A stretch of 64,000 bases of DNA from Siphonodentalium dalli (GCA_032622095.1 CP136066.1:143621559-143685558), one strand, 5' to 3'; positions 34,721 through 47,279 are shown, numbered from the stretch's first letter. The notes: generated by a model not told the origin, from the sequence alone. Translations and numbers: made by a program.

Positions 34721-35640
34721 GCCACATCAATATTATTATTTAATTTTTGTTTTAATCTGTATTGACACTATATAAATGGACATATTCAAATATTTTGTAT
34801 ACAGTATATATATATTAATGACAATAATAACAATAATGTCTGGGTATGGGTGGGGGAGAGGGACTTTCGCACGCAACTCGAATATGGCTTTAATTCTCAC
34901 ATTCAAAATCAAACGAATCATATGTTTTAATTATACAGACTATGTTTCGGAATGGACAAAATCGCCCAAACATGTTAAATATGTTTTGAATAATAATATA
35001 CATGTAATTTTATTTTTAAATAAACATGTAATTTATTGTCTCCAATATGACAAAAATTGCCTCTATCCAACCCCCGGAATTTTATAGTGTTAATATGATA
35101 ATCATCAGCAAGGGAAATCGAATACAATCACAAACTAGTTATGGGTTCTCAATATACATGTACTTCAAAGGGCAAGCTAAAGGTGTCACTGTTCCAACTC
35201 GAAGTGGTTGAGGTTATCTCTCCTCAATGCTATATATTTTATGTAGAAAACTTTTGAAGATAAGGTGTCAGGTTGAATTTGGTTTTGTACAAGAACATCA
35301 ATATCATAAAGCCTGGTTTACAAATATTTGGATGAGGAAATAGATACAGGACGGGAAAATAATAATATAAATATATTAATCCCCACCACAAGAATTGATA
35401 TACAGTGAAACTGTACTTTTTTTTAAAACAATATGTTATTTCTTCCCATAATACAGCTTAAATGGTGAACAGAAGGAAAAAAAGAGAACATAAAAAAAAT
35501 ATCCTGCCAAGGACTATTTTCTACAATATATGCTACATATTTTAGTCAAAGTGATCATAAAACAATCAGAATTGATTTATTTTTCGCAAAGGTTGTAGTT
35601 AGGGTTCATAAACCAAGCTTTTCAATTGTTGTTGCCTTAA
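34720..35640. other. Stretch with nothing identified
   Basis: Very AT-rich; an open frame at 34776-35087 has no recognised domain and low-complexity composition. Confidence 0.4.
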
Positions 35641-35649
35641 TATAAACAA

Positions 35650-36890
35650 GAGATGGACTGTCGTCCGGTGCATACCCCCTCATGGCATACCGCCTAGTGT
35701 GGGCATATCTATAACTTATGATGGCTATACTCAGACATATGGACCCAGAAATCAGCATTTTCATATAAACAAAGATGAATAACTATAGAACAAAAAACCA
35801 AAACAAACATTTGAATGTGCTATTAAATGTCCTCATAGTGGTGAACATCCATAAAAAATTTCATTGAGATCCGAGCATTACTGTTCAAGTTATGAGTTGA
35901 ACAGACATCGGATGGATCAAACAGCCAACATTTCCAGATAAACAAAGATGAATTAATCTAGAATGGAAAAGCAGAACAGCACAATGGAACCCTCTATTTA
36001 ATGTCCTCATAGCAGTGAACATCTATACCAAATTCCATTGAGATCCCAGCACAACTGTTGAAGTTACGACATGAACAGACACCAGATGGACCAAAAAGCC
36101 AACATTTCCAGATGAACAAAGATGAATAACTCTAGAATGGAAAAGCGGAACAAAACGATGGAACCCTCTTTTTAATGTCCTCATAGTAGTGAACATCCAT
36201 ACCAAATCCCATTGAGATCCCAGTACAACTGTCGAAGTTACAATATGAACAGACACCAGACGAACCAAAAAGCCAACATTTCCAGATGAACAAAGATGTA
36301 TAACTCTAGAATGGAAAATCCGAACAAAACGATGGAACCCTCTATTGAATGCCCTCATAGTAGTGAACATCCATACAAAATTTCATTGAGATCCGAGCAC
36401 TACTGTTCAGGTTATGAAATGAACAGACACCAGATGGACCAAAAATCCAACATTTCAAGATAAACAAAGATGAATAACTCTAGAATGGAAAATCCGAACA
36501 AAACGATGGAACCCTCTGTTTAATGTCCTCATAGTTGTGAACATCCACACCAAATTTGGTTGAGATCCCAGCACAACTGTTGAAGTTACGACATGAACAG
36601 ACACCAGACGGACCAAAAAGCCACTATTTCCAGATAAACAAAGATGAATAACTCTAGAATGGAAAATCCAAACAAAACGATGGAACCCTCTATTTATGTC
36701 CTCATAATAGTGAACATCCATACCTAATTTCATTGAGATCCGAGCACTACTGTTCAAGTTATGACACGAACAGACATCGGACGGACGTACGGACTCACGG
36801 ACGCACGCACGGACGGACGGACGCACGGACGGACGGACGGACAGGTGCAAAACAGTATACCCCCCTTTTTTTTTTTAAAAGGGGGTATAA
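35650..36890. repeat. Family H: 175-bp tandem satellite ending in (GACG)n
   Basis: GTGAACATCCATACCAAATT-like blocks occur at about 35842, 36018, 36192, 36367, 36538 and 36713, a spacing of about 175 bp. Each unit also holds AACTCTAGAATGG and GATGGAACCCTCT. The array starts after CATACCCCC and ends in a GGAC/GCAC tract (36776-36842) followed by GTATACCCCCCTT. Long open frames here, including a run of Ser-Val-Arg-Pro, come from the tract. Confidence 0.85.
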
Positions 36891-37014
36891 TAAGAGTCTG
36901 AATGAAAGTGTCAATGACACTGTAGCTCAACTTGGAGAAAGGATAATGTTATACATTAGTCAATGGAGCGATGCGGAAATATTACATATTTAAATAATAC
37001 CACAGTTCACTGCA

Positions 37015-37145
37015 GGGTGTGCTGGTAGATTCAAATTTTAGATCCAAGATGGCTGCTGGTGGCCATGTTTTTAAACACATTTTATTTACGGCTCCAATCT
37101 AGAGGTCACCAACAAGATCCACATGAAGTTTGGTGACGATTGGAT
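37015..37145. repeat. Repeat P (copy 2)
   Basis: Matches 30110-30260 in order and orientation. Confidence 0.6.
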
Positions 37146-37795
37146 GTTACCTTTCAAAGCTGTGGGCTATTTTTTTTAATTAAATCTATTAATTTTATAG
37201 ACATCAAATATTTCGCTAAAACTTCTCTGAATTCTGTCTGGAAATTTATATACAGACATGAGCAGATGACATCACATGATTTTGAAAGGTCACAGAAGTT
37301 CACGGTTTGCCATCACAATGCCGTAGCTTTGGTCGATAACTACTTGGTATTGTGGTGATTATTTATTGGTAATAAACTAATTTTGATCACTAAATCAGCT
37401 TTTGAAGAAATACCAACTGGATGATAAGGGGACATACGAATTGGAAAGTGGCTTTTTAAAATTTGATATTACATATGACCCATGTAAATTACTGATCTCG
37501 TAAATTTCTACCTCTTTGTAAACACCTTCCCAGATATTTAAACTCCACTGATGGGTGCAATCTATAATTTTCTTCAAATTTCCATTGGAAAACAAAAGTA
37601 AAACCGCCACGGAGCAATTTCGAAAAGAAATGGGGCCTGAAATAGATGCTGAAATTAGCTATTATGGTAATAAACTTCCGTTATAAAAGGAAATGAAGTC
37701 TAAAAATAAAAGCTGAAATTGGCCAATTGTGATCTGAATCATTATCGGAGGTACTTTATTGCACCCACAACACAATTCCTTCTAACAGAAGCATC
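37146..37795. other. Stretch with nothing identified
   Basis: AT-rich; an open frame at 37395-37610 on the minus strand shows no known domain. Confidence 0.4.
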
Positions 37796-37798
37796 AGA

Positions 37799-37986
37799 AA
37801 TACAGTAATGCTCTAAGTAATTGACTTCTTAACCACAGCAGAATTATGGGTAACTTTTCAGGATTTAGTCGGAAATATGGCTTGTTGCCATTCATCGGAA
37901 AGCTCTCCCTGAGAGCTTTCCGATGAATGGCAACAAGCCATATTTCTGCTGTGGTTAAGAAGTCGATTACTTAGAGCATTACTGTA
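37799..37986. repeat. Family A hairpin, copy 8
   Basis: The first arm is complete. The second lost about 30 bp between CATATTTC and TGCTGTGG. Confidence 0.9.
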
Positions 37987-38356
37987 GGCATGGTGATAAA
38001 AGCCAAAGTATGACTCTGCAAGTAAAAAAAATGTAATGTAATTGTCGAATTGCGTTCATTGACCATTTACGGTATTTATGACTTAAGCCTGCATTTTCTG
38101 GAAGTTCAGACAAGCAACCTTGCCCTTAGATTCTTCAAGCAAAAATGAGTAATATATAACAACAATTATTTTAAGCTACATGGACTCGCACTGTGAAACT
38201 TGAATGCAAGACGTTGGTTGGTTGAAAACATGCCATGTGACATTGCAAGCGAGCCCCAACTTGATTCAATATTATATGGAAACAACTTGCAATGAGCTAA
38301 CAGAATATTATTGAATGGTCGCTAAATGCTCTTTTAATCTGTTAGTTGAGTGTAAA

Positions 38357-38485
38357 TACAGTAATGCCCTACTTAATCGAGAGCTTTCCGATGAATGGCA
38401 ACAAGCCATATTACCGACTAAATCCTGAAAAGTTACCAATAATTCTGATGTGGTTAAGGAGTCGATTAATTAGGGCATTACTGTA
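38357..38485. repeat. Family A hairpin, copy 9, left arm deleted
   Basis: CAGTAATGCCCTACTTAATC joins directly to GAGAGCTTTCCGATGAATGG, a clean deletion from near one end to the turn. Confidence 0.88.
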
Positions 38486-38504
38486 TAAAGAATGAATGCG
38501 GATT

Positions 38505-38575
38505 TTGTTGCATTCCATGGAATATGGATGCAAATTGGTCTCACGTTTTTGCATCCATATTCCATGGAACGCAAG
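38505..38575. repeat. Short hairpin
   Basis: CATTCCATGGAATATGGATG at about 38512 pairs with CATCCATATTCCATGGAA near 38551. Confidence 0.7.
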
Positions 38576-38599
38576 CAAATCAACATCCATTTCTTAAAG

Positions 38600-39860
38600 T
38601 GATGTGAAACACTCCGGTAGGGTACCGTCATTCATATATATTAATTAAATGCAATGACTCTAGATGGCAAAATCATTTGTGCTAGTACATCACAATAGTT
38701 GCGTCCCGAATCAAGATGTAAATATCTACAATTGAGCGTAGTTCAGACGATGTTTTCTATGGAGCGGTGTGGTCGATTTCTTTGAAATTTTGGGCGATGT
38801 TAAAAGAATACTACAATCCCAGATTAGCATGGAGCCAGATTACTAACTTATCAATTTCCCGCACCCGAACAAGTCCATATTATGTCTTTAAATGAACATT
38901 TGTTTGTTTATGAAAGGAAATTTTTGGGCTTGAAATGAAACCTCATATTTGTCAAATAGATTCTGAAGGTTTCATGGAGTTAACCCGGTAACTTATTACC
39001 CCAACAGTATATCAAACATAACGAGCTTTTCGCTCTTCTGGGAGAGCAGAGTGAGAAGGTTATAAAATATGAATAGTTTTATAATACAGCGTGATGTTAT
39101 TATACATAATAACATTACAGGGACGTAGTTCTGGTTGTTCCTGGAAGGTTTTGGCCATACCAATATTTGCTAACAAGTAACAAAGCTGAACTGGAAAATA
39201 AACTACAAACATTGTCCGCATCAGAGAAAGTCCGCGGCAACATCAAGTTGTTATAAATATACTCAATACTAGTAACTGTTTTCCTGATACATGTACATGT
39301 GTGACAATTAATTCAGTTTCAAATTTTAACAATCGTGGTAAGTAAGCCCAAAGGATTGGGGCTAGAGCCCGATACTATTCCCAGTTCCTGCACACATGCA
39401 TCATTGCATAGGATAGAACAAAAATGAAATTAATCTTTTTTAAGGTCTGAAATAGAAGCTACAATTGGCCAATTAGATTGTGATGTCTTCAAGGAGGCAG
39501 CTTATTACCCCCCAATGAACAATCCTAACCTGCTGTCATGCTCTTCTAGAAGAGCACCATCCAAAGGTTGTAAAATATTGAACAGACCAATTAAATTAAA
39601 ATTGGCACCAGGAGATTGGAGTAACGAGCCTTCTCACTAGAAAGTGTCCCTATTATCCTTCACTATTAAGCATGATTTCTATTAGAACCTCACCTAATGA
39701 AGCCTCCCAAGTCTGAAATTAAAATGCCTGCAGCGAACAGTGATAACATTGTTGGTTTCTTGTCAGTATTGATTTAGTGCAGATAAGACATGATTTTCTA
39801 CATAAAAACTTGAGTATTGCTAGCAAAGGTGGCTTTTTGCTGAGGGCTTAATTCCAAAGA
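38600..39860. other. Stretch with nothing identified
   Basis: No ORF of note. Includes a small palindrome TTATTATACATAATAA near 39097. Confidence 0.4.
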
Positions 39861-39867
39861 TGTCATT

Positions 39868-39965
39868 AACCCTTCCATGACTGGAGCTTCCTGAAACGTT
39901 GTGAAAACCTTGTGCCAATGCATTCTCTTATATATGTGAGTCTCCCATAGAGAGCCTCGCATATA
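39868..39965. repeat. Family B element, copy 5, truncated by a pogo-type end
   Basis: Runs from TAACCCTTCCATGACTGG to TCGCATATA, then stops at the TA where a CAGTAAAACC end begins. Confidence 0.85.
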
Positions 39966-40100
39966 CAGTAAAACCTCTCCAAACCAGACCCTCTATAAAC
40001 CGAATCCCTCTCCATACCGAACAAATTGTCTGGCCCTGAAAATTCACCTAAGTGCATTCTCACTAAAAATTACCTCTATAAACCGGAAAATCTCTATTAC
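39966..40100. mobile_element. pogo/Tigger-type terminal sequence
   Basis: CAGTAAAACCTCTCCAAACC at a TA site, followed by CTCTATAAACCGAATC, resembles the ends of Tigger/pogo transposons. No second end seen nearby. Confidence 0.6.
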
Positions 40101-40555
40101 AGATGGCTTTTATAATCCAAAAGTGAATGAATACATTAATTATTACCTTCCGAAATCTGAACGCGGAAAGCGATACCAAACAAACACACGTGCTGTAGAT
40201 TTGACATACTTAATGCTGAGCTCATTTTGGCTCTAGTGTAGACTGGGGATCCTTTATAAGTTTTAATTTCTGGTCTATACATTCAACTCTGAGTGGTTGT
40301 TTTCCTGCCGGCTCATTCATTGTAACAATACACTGCCATCATGTTCTTTTAGCTAATTAGTGTTTAGTCCAGGGACGCCGGAAGCACCAAAGGGCAAGGA
40401 GAGCAAACCAGTCAGGAGGGCACTTTTCGGGTTCCCACTGGACTCCCCTGGGCCAGGACAAGGGGGGGGGGGGCAAGTGCCCCCCGCATGCCCCCTTCTC
40501 CGGCGTCCCTGGTTTCAGGACAGTTGTCGTAAAAATAAGAGTCCTATTCAGCTCA
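40101..40555. other. Mixed stretch with a GC-rich patch
   Basis: 40370-40515 is GC-rich (CAGGGACGCCGGAAGC, then an 11-base G run and GCCCCCCGCATGCCCCC, then CCGGCGTCCCTGG). GGGACGCCGG and CCGGCGTCCC are complementary and CCAGGGACGCC / GGCGTCCCTGG mark two ends, so this is a small G-rich hairpin element of about 145 bp, hAT-like in end sequence. Confidence 0.5.
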
Positions 40556-40558
40556 ATG

Positions 40559-40699
40559 ATGACTTGTTGCCATTCATCGGAAAGCTCTCAGTGAGAGCTT
40601 TCCGATGAATGTCAACAAGACATATTTCAGACTAAATCCTGAAAAGTTACCCATCATTCTGCTGTGGTTAAGGAGTTGATTATTTAGGGCATTACTGTA
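40559..40699. repeat. Family A hairpin, copy 10, left end missing
   Basis: Starts at CTTGTTGCCATTCATCGG and runs to GGGCATTACTGTA. Confidence 0.88.
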
Positions 40700-41159
40700 T
40701 GTGCGGGTGGTTGGCCATAACATGCTGCATGGGGTTGTTGTTATGAAGGGTAATCATGTTCTACTGTTGTTGTTAATTAGATTGGCAATGGCACTAGCTG
40801 TTTTTATTTCATGTCGGATAAGATTTTATGTTTGTGTTATACATGTCTGAAATAGATACACTTTTATACTAGAATTTGCACAACAGGAGTGTGAGCAAAT
40901 TATCACACTCCTAATCGGCAATGGAAATTTCATCATCACGATCCTTGGAAGATGTACAATAACTCAGGGCGTCTTTAACCAATCAGCCAGAAAATTTGCA
41001 CGTCTTATTCTACGATATGTCAGATCGTATGTTCCAAATTTGGGATACACTGGATGCATGGTTGAAACGTTATACATGGCAAAAGGGTGACTGAGTTACA
41101 CACACACCCTCACACACAGACGACGTGTTTTATATATATAAGATTAACAAGCTTTTAGT

Positions 41160-41325
41160 TTCATTAGCAAAATTCTTTTTTAGTTAGGGTTTCTCTATAT
41201 CCTAATTTGGCAGACACACAATGCATATTTGAGGTGCTCAATGGGCTGGTTAGTGTCACTAAATTCCCCCTCTGGAGACCTCATGCTGAAATTTTCCAGC
41301 ACCATATTTTCAGTCCTGCTACAGA
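41160..41325. repeat. Family C fragment (copy 4)
   Basis: Contains a diverged middle and the right hairpin arm AGTGTCACTAAATTC, ending CCTCATGCTG. Confidence 0.6.
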
Positions 41326-41439
41326 TCCTTCTCTTTATAAATAAATATTCAAGTTATAACTTTATTGACGGCAATGGATTTATTTCATTTTATACCTCAG
41401 AATCTAAATAAGAAACAGATTAGTTCAGGTTAAAATTTT

Positions 41440-41765
41440 AGGAAAAATATCTTTACACTTTGGTATCTAATGTTTAGTTATCACTTTCAATGAAGAATGT
41501 TTTCTTTATAAATTCCTATTTGTTATTGTTTTATTTTAAATATTTAATAACATGGAATATCTCGGCACTACGGTCTGCTTCAGTATCCAATTTGTTACTC
41601 AACAATTGTTTGTTATAAAGTAAGCTGGTGATGAAGTTATCACTTTGTGAGAAGATCATTTTTTTTATAAATAAATTTGTAACTGCCTAAAACTGTTTTA
41701 CATTAAATATTTAATTACCAGGAATATCTTTGCACTTCGTTATCTGTTTTTCACAATGACAATGT
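41440..41765. repeat. Degenerate tandem repeat of about 155 bp
   Basis: AATATCTTTACACTTTGG, AATATCTCGGCACTACGG and AATATCTTTGCACTTCG start three successive units; TTTATAAAT and AAATATTTAAT recur between them. Confidence 0.55.
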
Positions 41766-42024
41766 ATTAGTAAGTAGAATGTAATGAAGCATGAGTTCAC
41801 CATTAATCCATTAGAACATGCGGTGTACGCCTTGTGAAATCAATAGAACATCGCGTGTATATCGATCATGCGTAATATGACAGTGTAATCGCAGTCTCAA
41901 AGGGTAATGAAGAAAGATGAGATGTCGTGCCACAGATTGATAAAGTTGAATATGTGGAATAAAAATAAACACAACTTTAATATATTATCATAGTTTTCCC
42001 TGCGAACTATATAGTTCCTGTGAT

Positions 42025-42287
42025 TTAACCCCTTCATGAGGGGAGCTGTGCTGGTGCAGCATTAAAGATCCTGTGCCAGTGCATTATCTTATATATAAAA
42101 GTCTTCCATAGGGAGAATTCTATAGTATAGAGAGCCTCGCATATATAAGAGAATACTCTGGCTTATTAGGTCAAATATAATATTTTTAGGCCATTTTAAT
42201 CCCTATGGGAGAATCGCATATATAAGAGAATGCATTAGCACAAGGTTTTTGCAAAATTTCAGGAAGCTCCAGTCATGAAAGGGTTAA
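42025..42287. repeat. Family B element, copy 6
   Basis: Reverse orientation, two hairpins. About 20 extra bases (AATTCTATAGTATAGAGAG) lie in the first loop. Confidence 0.85.
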
Positions 42288-42565
42288 CCATTTCTATGCT
42301 AAATACTCAGTGACAAGTAGTTATCCCTCAGGAAATGTTCAGATAAGTTCAACAAACTACCATAGGCTGTTCACCCATAGGCTGTTTGTTGAACTTATTA
42401 TCTGAACATTTCCCACCAATGAAACCATCTGCTCTTGTATTATCTGTTTTTCTGTCTGATGTCTGCTTTTTTCCTGATCAACCTTACAAATTAACAATAG
42501 ATCATTCCAATATACACTGTTATAACTTGGTGGGAGAATCCATTTAGTATAGAAAATGTTAAATT
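42288..42565. repeat. Family D element, copy 4
   Basis: Directly abuts the family B copy. The hairpin is extended by ACCATAGGCTG / CCATAGGCTGTTTGTTG. Confidence 0.8.
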
Positions 42566-42754
42566 GATATATTTAGTGTATTATACAAATTTTTTTAATT
42601 TATTTTCACTAGTAATCTCAAGTTAGAAATTTGAGGGCTAATGTATATATCTGGCTCATGTGCAAATCTAACTATAACATCCAATATGTGCATAATGTAA
42701 CAATGCTGTTTTATCTGATACATGGGGTATTTCTTGCCATTACAAGAAGAATGA

Positions 42755-43290
42755 AAGGGTGGTGGCCATCTTGTTTTGTGATCACGTGGTGACAGTCATG
42801 TGACCATGGCAGACTGGGAAGTGTTTTAAATTCGTAAGTCCAATACCTAACTGTGCACCAAGTTTCACGAACATACCTTTACAGATACAAAAGATATTGA
42901 GAAATACCCAACGTATTTAGCAGCAATATACCGGTACTAACATTTTATTATATTTCAGGATGGTGGCCACTCGCGGACTAGAACATATTTTCTATTCCCA
43001 ATACTGATACATACTTACATAATAACTTTCGTGAAAATATCTCTACAAATACTAAAGTTATTGAGAAAAACTGAATGTTCTTATATTTTAGTGTGGCAGC
43101 CATCTTGTTTGTAGTCACATGATCATGGTCACGTGACGTGACTGTGGTGGACTGGGACGTGTTTTCGATTCCCCAGACCAATACCTACATGCGTACCAAT
43201 TTTCATGATAATAGCTCTGCAGATACGAAAGTTATTGAAAAATACCCAATCCATATTAATAGCAGGAATATACTATATATATAGAATGCT
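42755..43290. repeat. Three tandem units of a CACGTG-bearing repeat
   Basis: Units begin GGTGGCCATCTTGTTT, GGTGGCCACTCGCGG and GGCAGCCATCTTGTTT. They contain AAAGTTATTGAGAAA-type blocks and GTCACGTGAC or GATCACGTGG. Confidence 0.65.
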
Positions 43291-43335
43291 TGGCAGTGGC
43301 AGATCTGTCTGTGGTGCTGCATGGCAGTGAAAGAG

Positions 43336-43512
43336 TTAACCACAGCAGAATTATGGCACACTTTTCAGGATTTAGTTTGAAATATGGCTTGTTGCCATTC
43401 ATCAGAAAGCTCTCACTGAGAATGACAACAAGCCATATTTCAAACTAAATCCTGAAAAGTGTCCCATAATTCTGCTGTAGTTAAGGAGTCGATTATTTAG
43501 GGCATTACTGTA
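43336..43512. repeat. Family A hairpin, copy 11
   Basis: The left tip is missing. Near the turn about 14 bases are missing from the second arm. TTTGAAATATGG and CCATATTTCAAAC changed in step, so the arms still pair. Confidence 0.88.
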
Positions 43513-44250
43513 TTAGCAGGCTTGGTAAGAGTGGTAGGTTACTGGAGAACTGCTTCCTTGCCTCCAGTGCTCTTTGTAATGATGGTTATATAATTTCTCA
43601 TATCTCTGTGATATCAGGCATGAATCAGTTACAGAGAGTCTGAGAGTATAGAGGTGATATTATTAAACTGAGTGGCAAATACCATGGTGCAAAGCCATAA
43701 TTAACATGTCCCTGGTGCAGGAGTGTAGAATTTCAATTAATAAATCTTAGAGAAGGCGATGAAAGTTGGTCAGGCCAGTACAATAAAATAGACTGGTTTA
43801 CGAACATTTGGGTTGAAAAAAAGTAGAAGCAGGAAGTGAACAAATAAAAATAAAATTATGGATCAAGCAGAACAATTGACAAATAGCAGAATTGTCCATG
43901 AATTTCACAAGATTTTGGAATACGATAAGTTTTACTCAAATTATAAAATAAATTGAAGTATTTCATCCAATAAAACTGTATAAACAAGCATGAAATATGC
44001 CCCCGAAGCTCAGTTTAGAGAGTTGGCAATGGATGTAAAAAAAAAAAAATTCTAAACCCAAAAATTGGGTATCCTTTCCCCTTAAACTGGGCTATCAATA
44101 CACCAAAGCACAACCAAATCTGATGATCCATACTCAAGGTACTAGTAAATGCTGAAATATTCATACAGAGACAAAATTCATAAATTCCCCAAGTCAAACA
44201 AGGGCCGTAACTCTAGTAATAATGAATGGACAAAACCTGTAGTAAGTCAG
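43513..44250. other. Mixed stretch
   Basis: Part of 43570-43760 (ATATCTCTGTGATATCAGGC, ATGGTGCAAAGCCAT, ATGTCCCTGGTGCAG) is repeated at about 44636-44790. The two copies bracket the family C cluster. No genes. Confidence 0.5.
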
Positions 44251-44252
44251 TA

Positions 44253-44335
44253 TCCTTTCTATTGAGCTGAAATTCACCTTCTGAGGGACCTCTTTCTGCA
44301 AATGACAGACACACTATTTGCAGGTTTGAGCTGGG
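44253..44335. repeat. Family C fragment (copy 5)
   Basis: Right end only: AAATTCACCTTCTGAGGGAC through ACACTATTTGCAGG. Confidence 0.75.
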
Positions 44336-44380
44336 ATGCATATCAGTCAATGCTTCTGATAATGATGGTTGTATAATGTC

Positions 44381-44626
44381 TAAGCCTTGAAATAGTGTGT
44401 CTGTCATTTGCAGAATGAGGTCCCCAGAGGGTGAATTTAGTGATGCTACCCTGCTGTGGGGTAGCATCACCAAATTCACCCTCTGGGAACCTCATTCTGC
44501 CGAGGTGTAAGCAGAATGAGGTCCCCAGAGGGTGAATTTGGTGATGCTAGCCTGCTGTGGGGTAGCATCACTAAATTCACCCTCTGGGGACCTCATTCTG
44601 CAAATGACAGACACACTATTTCAAGG
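44381..44626. repeat. Family C, copy 6, double perfect hairpin
   Basis: The usual middle is gone. Two hairpins with loops CCCTGCTGTGGGG and GCCTGCTGTGGGG stand side by side between the standard ends, and the two halves are also complementary to each other. Confidence 0.9.
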
Positions 44627-45026
44627 CTTGATAATGTCTTATATCTCTATGATATCAGTCATGAATCACCTAGCTACAGAGAGTCTGAAAGTAGGGGGTG
44701 ATATTATTAAACTGAGTGGCAGATAACATGATGGAAAGCCATTAACATGTCCCTGGTGCAGTGGTGTAGAATAAATCTTAAGAGAAGGTGATAAAGTTGG
44801 TTACTCTGAGTGGGATGGTGGCTGGGCTTTATGATCAAATCATAGGCGTTACTCACTGAGTAACCCAAGTAACCCGCAGGTATGTGTACATAGAATATAC
44901 TCATTCATCATATATCACAGACATAGCAGAGTGGTGATACACATAGATGAATATACCCAGCTCAAGAATCATCAATTACGATGTCGAAGTAGATTCTATC
45001 AGCAAGGATCCACTGAAGTGGGGATA

Positions 45027-45246
45027 TACAGTAATGCTCTAAGTAATCGACTCCTTAAACCACAGCAGAATTATAGGTAATTTTTCAGAATTTAGTCAGA
45101 CATATGGCTTGTTGCCATTCATCGGAAAGCTCTCACTGAGAGCTTTCCGATGAATGGCAACAAGCCATATTTCTGACAAAATCCTGAAAAATTACCCATA
45201 ATTCTGCTGTGGTTTAGGAGTCGATTACTTATACAGCATTACTGTA
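45027..45246. repeat. Family A hairpin, copy 12
   Basis: Full-length, with symmetrical changes in both arms. Confidence 0.9.
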
Positions 45247-45462
45247 TGTCCTTCAGGCAGGGAATAAGGGATCAGCCTTGGGAGATATCTTCTCGAAAAA
45301 TTGAGTCACTGCACCCTATTGTAGTCCCAGATAGAGAGAAGTGACATCTCTCTTTAATATATACAAGTATACATATATCCAGACAGCATTCCAATCATAA
45401 GTGTATGTCTTGATAAAGTTAGGTATTAAATCATTAAAATGGTTTTATTTATAATATACCAC

Positions 45463-45477
45463 CCCCCCCCCCCCCAC
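45463..45477. repeat. C homopolymer run
   Basis: An uninterrupted C tract of about 14-15 bases. Confidence 0.8.
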
Positions 45478-45701
45478 CTGGAATTCAGCTTTAAAAAAGA
45501 CATGGGATCCAGGATACTGTTTAAGGAATTGACTGTGAAGTCTGTGAAATAAAACACCTATTCTGGAACCATGTGACTGGGTCTTTATATAAAGTGTGGG
45601 AGGGGAATGCAGGAATAACACCCAGTCTGAGACATAACCACTGAAATTAAGGGAATTCCATCAATACAGAAATCAGATCTTGCCTTTCTATCGTGGACTT
45701 T

Positions 45702-45764
45702 TTAACCCTTCCATGACTGGAGCTTCCTGAAATTTTGCGAATGTGTCAACATATTCTCTTATAG
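45702..45764. repeat. Family B element, copy 7, broken by family A copy 13
   Basis: TAACCCTTCCATGACTGGAG to CATATTCTCTTATAGAGTA, then the family A copy starts. No remainder of family B is found after it. Confidence 0.75.
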
Positions 45765-45982
45765 AGTATTAAATGCCCTAAATAATCGACTCCTTAACCA
45801 CAGCAGAATTATGGGTAATTTTTCAGGCTTCAGTCAAAAATATGGCTTGTTGCCATTCATCGGAAAGCTCTCACAGAGACCTTTCCGATAAATGGCAACA
45901 AGCCATATTTCCGACTAAATCTTGAAAAGTTACACATAATTCTGCTGTGGTTAAGGAGTCAATTATTTATGGCATAACTGTA
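45765..45982. repeat. Family A hairpin, copy 13
   Basis: Full-length, with ends eroded (AAATGCCC; GGCATAACTGTA). Confidence 0.88.
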
Positions 45983-46021
45983 GTTTGAAAAAGGCAGCTT
46001 CATTTCTGTAATATTTAGTTT

Positions 46022-46215
46022 TTAACCCTTTCCACACTAAATGGATTCTCCCATTCAGTTATAAAAGTATACATTGGAATGATCTGCTCATCTGGAGGGA
46101 TGTTCAGGAAATATAAGCAGATAACAGACAGACAACAGATATTACAAATGCTGAAGGTTCTTCTTCATTGGTGGAAAATGTTCAGATAATAAGTTCAATA
46201 GAAGAGTTAACAGCT
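46022..46215. repeat. Family D element, copy 5 (one arm)
   Basis: TAACCCTTTCCACACTAAAT through AAAATGTTCAGATAATAAG. The opposite arm is missing. Confidence 0.7.
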
Positions 46216-46589
46216 ACATTGACTATAATTGTATATTTTTTACAATAAGCCTCCACAATGCCACCTTAATTAATTTAGGGCTCTCGTGCTTGGTTGGCTT
46301 ATAAAGTACACAATATTCTATTGAAAAATCAAATATAAAAGCAAGAAATCCATACCTAGGGCCCATTGAATGCCCACAATATACAATTCAATTAAATTCA
46401 CTCAGATGAGAAAAGAAAATTATGGAATTTGTCCACACACAGAGATTTGACATCAGCGTGAAAAAACATCTTCCAGCAAAATAAGAATAGGTTACAGTAA
46501 ATTTAATGAGCCAAATATTATGCTTTATAATAACTATTGGCCTGGGAGAAATTTTCGAACAAGCTTCCATATAAATGGAATTAATTTCC

Positions 46590-46772
46590 ATTAAACCCTT
46601 TCTTTACTGAATTAATTCTACCATCAGTTAAGAAAGTATAGTTTGGAATGGTCAATTCTTCATATAGATGGATGGTCAGGAAATCAAAGCAGATGACAGA
46701 CAATACAAGTGCAAAAGATTTCCTATTCATTGGTGGGAAATCTTCAGGTAATAATTTAAATAAACGGGTTAA
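46590..46772. repeat. Family D element, copy 6 (diverged)
   Basis: AAACCCTTTCTTTACTGAAT, GTATAGTTTGGAATGGTC and GGTGGGAAATCTTCAGGTAA mark it. Confidence 0.6.
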
Positions 46773-46784
46773 GGAATCACTATA

Positions 46785-47022
46785 GATTCCTGAAATTTTG
46801 CGAAAACCCTGTGCCAATGCATTCTTTTATATATGTGAGTCTCCCATAGGGAGCCTGACATATATAAGAAAATACATTGGCCTAATTTCCCTTGACCTTG
46901 TAAGCAATGCATTCTCTTATATATGCGAGGCTCCCTATGGGAGACTCACATACATAAGAGAATGCACCCAGGCACAGGATCTTTAATGCTGTACCAGTAC
47001 AGCGTCCATCATGAAAGGGTTA
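46785..47022. repeat. Family B element, copy 8
   Basis: Two hairpins; the left terminal repeat is eroded. Confidence 0.85.
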
Positions 47023-47279
47023 ATTTTTGCATATTATTTCAATTACATTTCCGTGTATTGAATAAGTCTGAAACAAGAACAGGTGATCATAAGAAAATGC
47101 AATCAGTTCAACAAACGGCCAAATTAGTTAACATATGTTTAACATTGAACTCAATATCCCTTTAATTGAATGAATGGAAATCCAATGTGCGTTTCACTGC
47201 CTGTCATCTGCCCACGTTAACGAATGGAAGACATTCAATTGTATATTTTAGAACTGACTGGAAGAACTCATTCTATAAT

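Noticed and set aside
36023-36850. Two repeat-rich minus-strand frames (115 and 131 codons), one starting with Ser-Val-Arg-Pro repeats
   Set aside because: Direct translations of the 175-bp satellite and the GACG tract.
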